Assembly: GCF_000308835.1 (NCBI RefSeq)
Contig: NZ_BAGN01000161.1
Coordinates: forward strand, 1 to 43,781
Direction of reading: 5' to 3'
From: Nocardia vinacea NBRC 16497
GTDB lineage: Bacteria; Actinomycetota; Actinomycetes; Mycobacteriales; Mycobacteriaceae
Length of the DNA stretch: 43,781 nucleotides
Shown here: positions 40,435-43,781 of the stretch, one piece after another
How the letters are laid out: every line of letters starts with the position of its first letter
Numbering within the stretch: position 1 is the stretch's first letter
The notes under the pieces: generated by a model
The model's database searches: none
The model's input: the letters and a program-made list of their open reading frames with translations, nothing else
What the model was told of the DNA's origin: nothing
Program-made: the position numbers and the translations under genes

Positions 40435-41385
40435 TCAGGACAACGGCACGGTGCTGCGGAGTTCTTCGGTCTGGGGGTGGACCGCGGAGGTGAAAGTTTC
40501 CGCGAGTGGGGCGGATTCGGGCGGATAGGTGGCTGCTGCCACCGCGGTGGCTGCACGGACGAAGGCCGCCACCGCGGGTGAGTGACAGTTCTGTGGCCAA
40601 GCGATCGCGAGGGTGGCCGGTGTCAGGTCGGTGACCGGGCGATAGGCGATGCCGGGGCGCGGGTGGCGGCGCGCGACCGAGGAGGGCGGGAACCAGATGC
40701 TGTTGCCGAGTTCGACCAGGTTGAAGATCTGTGCCAGATCCCGGACGGGACGCGGGGTTTCGGAAGGCGGGGCGAGGCCGTCGCGGTCGGCGGGAATTCC
40801 GTCGGGCAGCGTTCGACCGCCCAGGTCGGCCAGGCACAGGGTTGCCCGGGCGGCGAGCGGATCGGATGCGGCCAGTGCGACCAGCCGCGGTTCGGTGAGC
40901 AGCGGTTCGACATCCAGACCACGGTCGTCGTACGGGGTGGACAGGAGGGCAACATCTGCGCGGCCCTGAAGTAGGGCCGGGACCTGCTCGCCCCGACCAC
41001 CCAACATCAACTCGACCGGGACCGCGGCTTCCTCGAGGTGGTAGGTCTCGATGATCTTCGGCAGGAGTCCGGCGTCGTAGTCGGCTTTGAGCGCGAGCCG
41101 TAACCCCGGTGCGGGCCTGCCGACGTGCCGGGCACGCTGAGCAGCCGCCGCGACGGCATCGAGTGCGGTCCGCGCGTCGCGGAGCAAGGTCTCGCCGGGC
41201 GGGGTGAGCACCACGTGTCGGGTGGTGCGCTCGAAAAGTTGAACGCCCAGTTGACGTTCCAGTTCCCGGATCGCCCGCGACAGGGGTGGTTGCGCCATCC
41301 CCAGTCGGTCGGCTGCGCGTCCGAAATGCAGTTCCTCGGCGACGGCCACGAAGTATCGGAGTTGCCGAACCTCCAGATCACTCAT
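40435..41385 (-). CDS. LysR-family transcriptional regulator
   Basis: 316 residues. Winged HTH at the N-terminus (VRQLRYFVAVAEELHFGRAADRL, then AQPPLSRAIRELERQLGVQLFERT) and an effector-binding domain beginning about 95 (GLRLALKADYDAGLLPKIIETY). The tail (about 290-316) is low-similarity. It diverges from the NAD(P)-binding protein at 41482 across a 96-bp gap, the classical LysR arrangement. ATCG, 12 nt, CGAT at 41412-41431 is a weak candidate LysR half-site pair. Confidence 0.9.
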   Translation of the reverse strand: MSDLEVRQLRYFVAVAEELHFGRAADRLGMAQPPLSRAIRELERQLGVQLFERTTRHVVLTPPGETLLRDARTALDAVAAAAQRARHVGRPAPGLRLALKADYDAGLLPKIIETYHLEEAAVPVELMLGGRGEQVPALLQGRADVALLSTPYDDRGLDVEPLLTEPRLVALAASDPLAARATLCLADLGGRTLPDGIPADRDGLAPPSETPRPVRDLAQIFNLVELGNSIWFPPSSVARRHPRPGIAYRPVTDLTPATLAIAWPQNCHSPAVAAFVRAATAVAAATYPPESAPLAETFTSAVHPQTEELRSTVPLS

Positions 41386-41481
41386 ACCCCCACGGTATCA
41401 ACGCTTATCGGATCGGTCCTTCAGGTTCGATGCCGCGCCGACTTGACTTGCCAGTGCCAAATCACTCGAGCAGAGGTTGTC

Positions 41482-42363
41482 ATGATCGTTGTTACCGCCC
41501 CGACCGGCACCATCGGCCGTCAGGTCCTGCCGCATCTCCTCGCCCGCGAAGTGCCGGTCCGTGTCATCGCGCGTGATCCCGCACGCCTGCCCGCCGATAT
41601 CCGCGAGCGCGTCGAAGTCGTAACCGGTTCGCATGGGGACGTCGATGTCGTCACCAAGGCATTCGCCGGTGCCGATGCCGTGTTCTGGCTGCTTCCGCCG
41701 GATCGGCAGACCGCGAGTCTCGACGCGACCTTTCTGGATTTCACCCGGCCCGCCTGCGAGGCATTCAAGAGCCAGGGCGTCCAGCGTGTGGTCGGAATTT
41801 CGGGTCTCGGGCGCGGGGCCGCATCGGTTGGGAACGCCGGACTGGTCACGGCATCACTGGCGATGGACGATCTGATCGCGAGCACCGGTGTGAACTACCG
41901 CGCGCTGACGATGCCCTCGTTCATGGACAATTTCCTCCACCAGATCGAAGTGATCAAGACTCAGGGCATGTTCTTCGCACCGCTGTCCCCCGAGCTGAAA
42001 CGCCCCGTCTGCGCGACCCGCGATATCGCCGCCGTCGCCGCCGAACTGCTGCTCGACGACTCGTGGAGCGGATATGACAGCGTTCCTGTGCTCGGCCCAG
42101 AAGACCTGTCCAACAACGACATGGCGCGAATCATGTCCGAAGTACTCGATCGCCCGATCCGGTTCCAACAAGTCTCCGGCGCGGCCTACAAAGCCACCAT
42201 GCTCGAATCCGGCATGTCCGAGGCCATGGCTCAGGGCATGTACGACATGTTGGAAGCAAAGGAGAACGGCCTCGACAACGCCGAACCCCGCACTCCCCGA
42301 GCCACGACTCCGACCACCTTCCGCCAATGGTGCGAAGAAGTCCTCGCCCCCGCTTTCGACTAA
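41482..42363 (+). CDS. NmrA-like NAD(P)-binding protein
   Basis: 293 residues. The N-terminal dinucleotide motif TAPTGTIGRQVLPHL (TGxxGxxG-type), then VRVIARDPARLP, GADAVFWLLPP and VQRVVGISGLG place it in the atypical short-chain dehydrogenase (NmrA/HSCARG-like) group. The Tyr-x3-Lys catalytic pair is not apparent; NYRALTMPSFMDNFLHQI is the downstream motif. May be a reductase or a redox sensor. ATG 41482 has GAGG 6 nt upstream. Probably regulated by the divergent LysR protein. Confidence 0.88.
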   Translation: MIVVTAPTGTIGRQVLPHLLAREVPVRVIARDPARLPADIRERVEVVTGSHGDVDVVTKAFAGADAVFWLLPPDRQTASLDATFLDFTRPACEAFKSQGVQRVVGISGLGRGAASVGNAGLVTASLAMDDLIASTGVNYRALTMPSFMDNFLHQIEVIKTQGMFFAPLSPELKRPVCATRDIAAVAAELLLDDSWSGYDSVPVLGPEDLSNNDMARIMSEVLDRPIRFQQVSGAAYKATMLESGMSEAMAQGMYDMLEAKENGLDNAEPRTPRATTPTTFRQWCEEVLAPAFD

Positions 42364-42444
42364 CTGTCGCCGCAGCGGACCGGCAAGGCACAGAGCCGAA
42401 ACCGGCACAGGACACAGCCCACGACTGCCGCGCGTGACTTGGGC

Positions 42445-43623
42445 TCAGTCGAGGTCCGGCGCGTCGAACTGGGCCTGTGCCAGTTCGGCTTTCACCACGG
42501 TGTAGGCGGTGGATTGGTTGTAGCCGCGACGGGCGAGCATGGCTACGAGGCGGCGGACTGTTTTGTCGCGGTCCAGGTTTGCGGGCATGGTGCGCAGTTT
42601 GCGGCGGACCAGTTCGGTGGCGCGCTGTTCCTCGTCGTCGGCGGTGATGGCGTCGAGGGCGCAGGCGGCGTCGGATTGGGAGACGCCTTTGCGGCGGAGT
42701 TCTTGGGCAAGAGCTTGTTTGCCCTTGCCGGAGAAGGTGTGGCGGGACTGGACCCATTGTTCGGCGAAGGCGGCGTCGTCGATCAGGCCGACCTCGGTGA
42801 AGCGGTCGAGGGCGCGTTCGGTGATTTCGGGCGTAAAGCCCTTGGCCGCGAGACGCTGCGCCAGTTCGGCACGGCTGCGGGCGCGGACGGCGAGCAGGCG
42901 AAGACACGCCTCCTTCGCCTGCTCGACCGTCCCGCCTTGGGGAGTGCGCTCCGCACGGGACCGGTTCGCACCGGTGCCCGTCGAGGACGCACCCTCCTCG
43001 GATCCGGCCGCCACCGGATCCGCCCATCGGCCTTCGGAACTCTGTAAGTCAGCCGAGTGGGAGTCGTTGCGCCGGAATTCGTTCCGGCGCCCGCGACCGC
43101 GCCGGGACCCAGTCGAGCGCGCCCGCTGCGGATCGGGCGCGCTCGACCGAGTTCCCATGATGTCCGAATCGGCCAAACCACCTTCGGCCAACCGGACCCG
43201 CCTATCCCCCTGCCCCCTCCCCCGAAAACCCGCCCCCGCCGAATCCCCCTCGGGCCACTGGCCCCGGCCCGACTCATGCTCGTTCGAGTCGAAATCCGCA
43301 GCCTCCGAGTCGATCTCGGACCGCCGACCACGGCTCCGCCGAGAACCACGCGACCGGAACCCGGCAGCTCCTGCGGACTGCTGGACTCGCCTGGGCTCAG
43401 ACTCGCCCACCTGGAAACCAGCGGCCTCCGAACCGCCCTCCGACCAGTGCACCCGCCCCGGTTCGGACTCGCCCGAACCGGACCCGGTTGGGGTTGGAAT
43501 GGGTGGGCGGCCTGAGGCGGAGAGCAGTTCGTTCAGGCGGTGGCGGGCCTCGGTTACCGGGTCGGGCCGCGTTGTATCGGGTGCGGGCCGGGTGGGGTGC
43601 GGGGCTGGGCGCCGAGGGGTCAT
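42445..43623 (-). CDS. recX: RecA regulator RecX with long disordered N-terminus
   Basis: 392 residues, more than twice the usual length. The RecX core of three-helix repeats occupies about 234-392 (EQAKEACLRLLAVRARSRAELA, then GLIDDAAFAEQWVQSRHTFSGKG, then KLRTMPANLDRDKTVRRLVAML). The first ~233 residues are Gly/Ser/Arg/Glu-rich with loose ~25-residue repeats (GESEPGRVHWSEG, GESEPRRVQQSAG, HESGRGQWPEG). RecX binds RecA filaments and limits recombination. ATG 43623 lies 4 bp after the recA stop, so they form one unit. Whether the extension is translated in full is uncertain. Confidence 0.9.
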   Translation of the reverse strand: MTPRRPAPHPTRPAPDTTRPDPVTEARHRLNELLSASGRPPIPTPTGSGSGESEPGRVHWSEGGSEAAGFQVGESEPRRVQQSAGAAGFRSRGSRRSRGRRSEIDSEAADFDSNEHESGRGQWPEGDSAGAGFRGRGQGDRRVRLAEGGLADSDIMGTRSSAPDPQRARSTGSRRGRGRRNEFRRNDSHSADLQSSEGRWADPVAAGSEEGASSTGTGANRSRAERTPQGGTVEQAKEACLRLLAVRARSRAELAQRLAAKGFTPEITERALDRFTEVGLIDDAAFAEQWVQSRHTFSGKGKQALAQELRRKGVSQSDAACALDAITADDEEQRATELVRRKLRTMPANLDRDKTVRRLVAMLARRGYNQSTAYTVVKAELAQAQFDAPDLD

Positions 43624-43627
43624 CGGA

Positions 43628-43781
43628 TCAGAAGTCGGCGGGGACCTCGGCGGCCGCGCCGTCGGCGGTCACGTCGGCGCCGATGCCGAGCTTTTCCTTG
43701 ATCTTCTTCTCGACCTCGTCGCGGACGTCGGTGTTCTCCAGCAGGAACTTGCGGGCGTTCTCCTTGCCCTGGCCGAGCTGG
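43628..43781 (-). CDS. recA: Recombinase RecA, C-terminal end only
   Basis: The last 50 codons of RecA (LGQGKENARKFLLENT, then VEKKIKEKLGIGA, ending VPADF) up to the window's right edge. This is the RecA C-terminal domain and acidic tail. The stop is 4 bp before recX. The rest of the gene lies outside. Confidence 0.95.
   Translation of the reverse strand, partial: QLGQGKENARKFLLENTDVRDEVEKKIKEKLGIGADVTADGAAAEVPADF

Noticed and set aside
41386..41481. Clear LysR operator
   Set aside because: Only weak palindromes (ATCG-12-CGAT; TTGCCAGTGCCAA) are present; not strong enough for a feature.
1..43781. Mobile island or prophage
   Set aside because: No integrase, transposase, phage gene, tRNA with attachment repeats or sharp composition change that I can see; the left region is accessory by gene content only.

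Overview
The window is GC-rich actinobacterial chromosome. GTG and TTG starts and 4-base stop/start overlaps are frequent. An antigen-85-type mycolyltransferase-like esterase points to a mycolic-acid producer. The order fadE / hflX / dapF / miaA / Rv2728c-like / DUF349 / Rv2732c-like / miaB / recX / recA matches the Mycobacterium recA neighbourhood. gluABCD beside recX recalls Corynebacterium. Together this suggests Nocardia or a close Nocardiaceae relative (inferred from recall, no search was run). There is no transposase, integrase, tRNA, rRNA or CRISPR array that I can support.

Left accessory region (1-13.3 kb). Two head-to-tail TetR regulators, the first cut by the window edge, are followed by a gamma-glutamylcyclotransferase-like protein. 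Next is a three-gene minus-strand unit: a zinc-ribbon membrane protein, a 124-residue protein and a second zinc-ribbon protein. The first two share a beta-arch-like 'VTIGGDA..L..S.IGG' motif at the C-terminus of one and the N-terminus of the other. A divergent receiver-like protein faces them. Then comes the most unusual set: a 1264-residue HTH-STAND ATPase with 14 WD40-like repeats, a 96-residue protein divergent from it, and an ATGA-coupled pair of a PaaK-like adenylate-forming ligase and an E1-like ThiF protein. A 19-bp direct-repeat element (17/19 identical) lies upstream of both the STAND/small-gene pair and the ligase-ThiF pair, so they may form one regulon.

Catabolic operon (12.6-21.7 kb). 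A tandem-domain Lrp/AsnC regulator, translationally coupled to a half-length enolpyruvyl-transferase-like protein, diverges from an eight-gene plus-strand operon. That operon holds a polar amino-acid ABC transporter (binding protein, permease, ATPase), a D-2-hydroxyacid dehydrogenase, a TIM-barrel isomerase-like protein, a Rieske oxygenase, a class II aldolase-like protein and an agmatinase-family ureohydrolase. Nearly all junctions overlap. It looks like uptake and breakdown of a guanidino or N-substituted amino acid, with the substrate unknown.

Core region (21.7-43.8 kb). Minus strand: alpha/beta hydrolase, acyl-CoA dehydrogenase, antigen-85-like esterase, acyltransferase, HflX, DapF, a SpoU-type RNA methyltransferase, MiaA and an Rv2728c-like protein. 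Plus strand: a DUF349 protein. Minus strand: MiaB coupled to a four-helix membrane protein. Plus strand: gluABCD glutamate uptake, with a strong hairpin between gluB and gluC. A LysR regulator diverges from an NmrA-like NAD(P)-binding protein, and the window ends in recX with a very long disordered N-terminus and the 3' end of recA. Two copies of a hairpin-forming intergenic repeat (33767 and 40231) sit just downstream of gene ends, and a 180-bp-period direct repeat fills part of the otherwise empty 33.2-33.9 kb gap.
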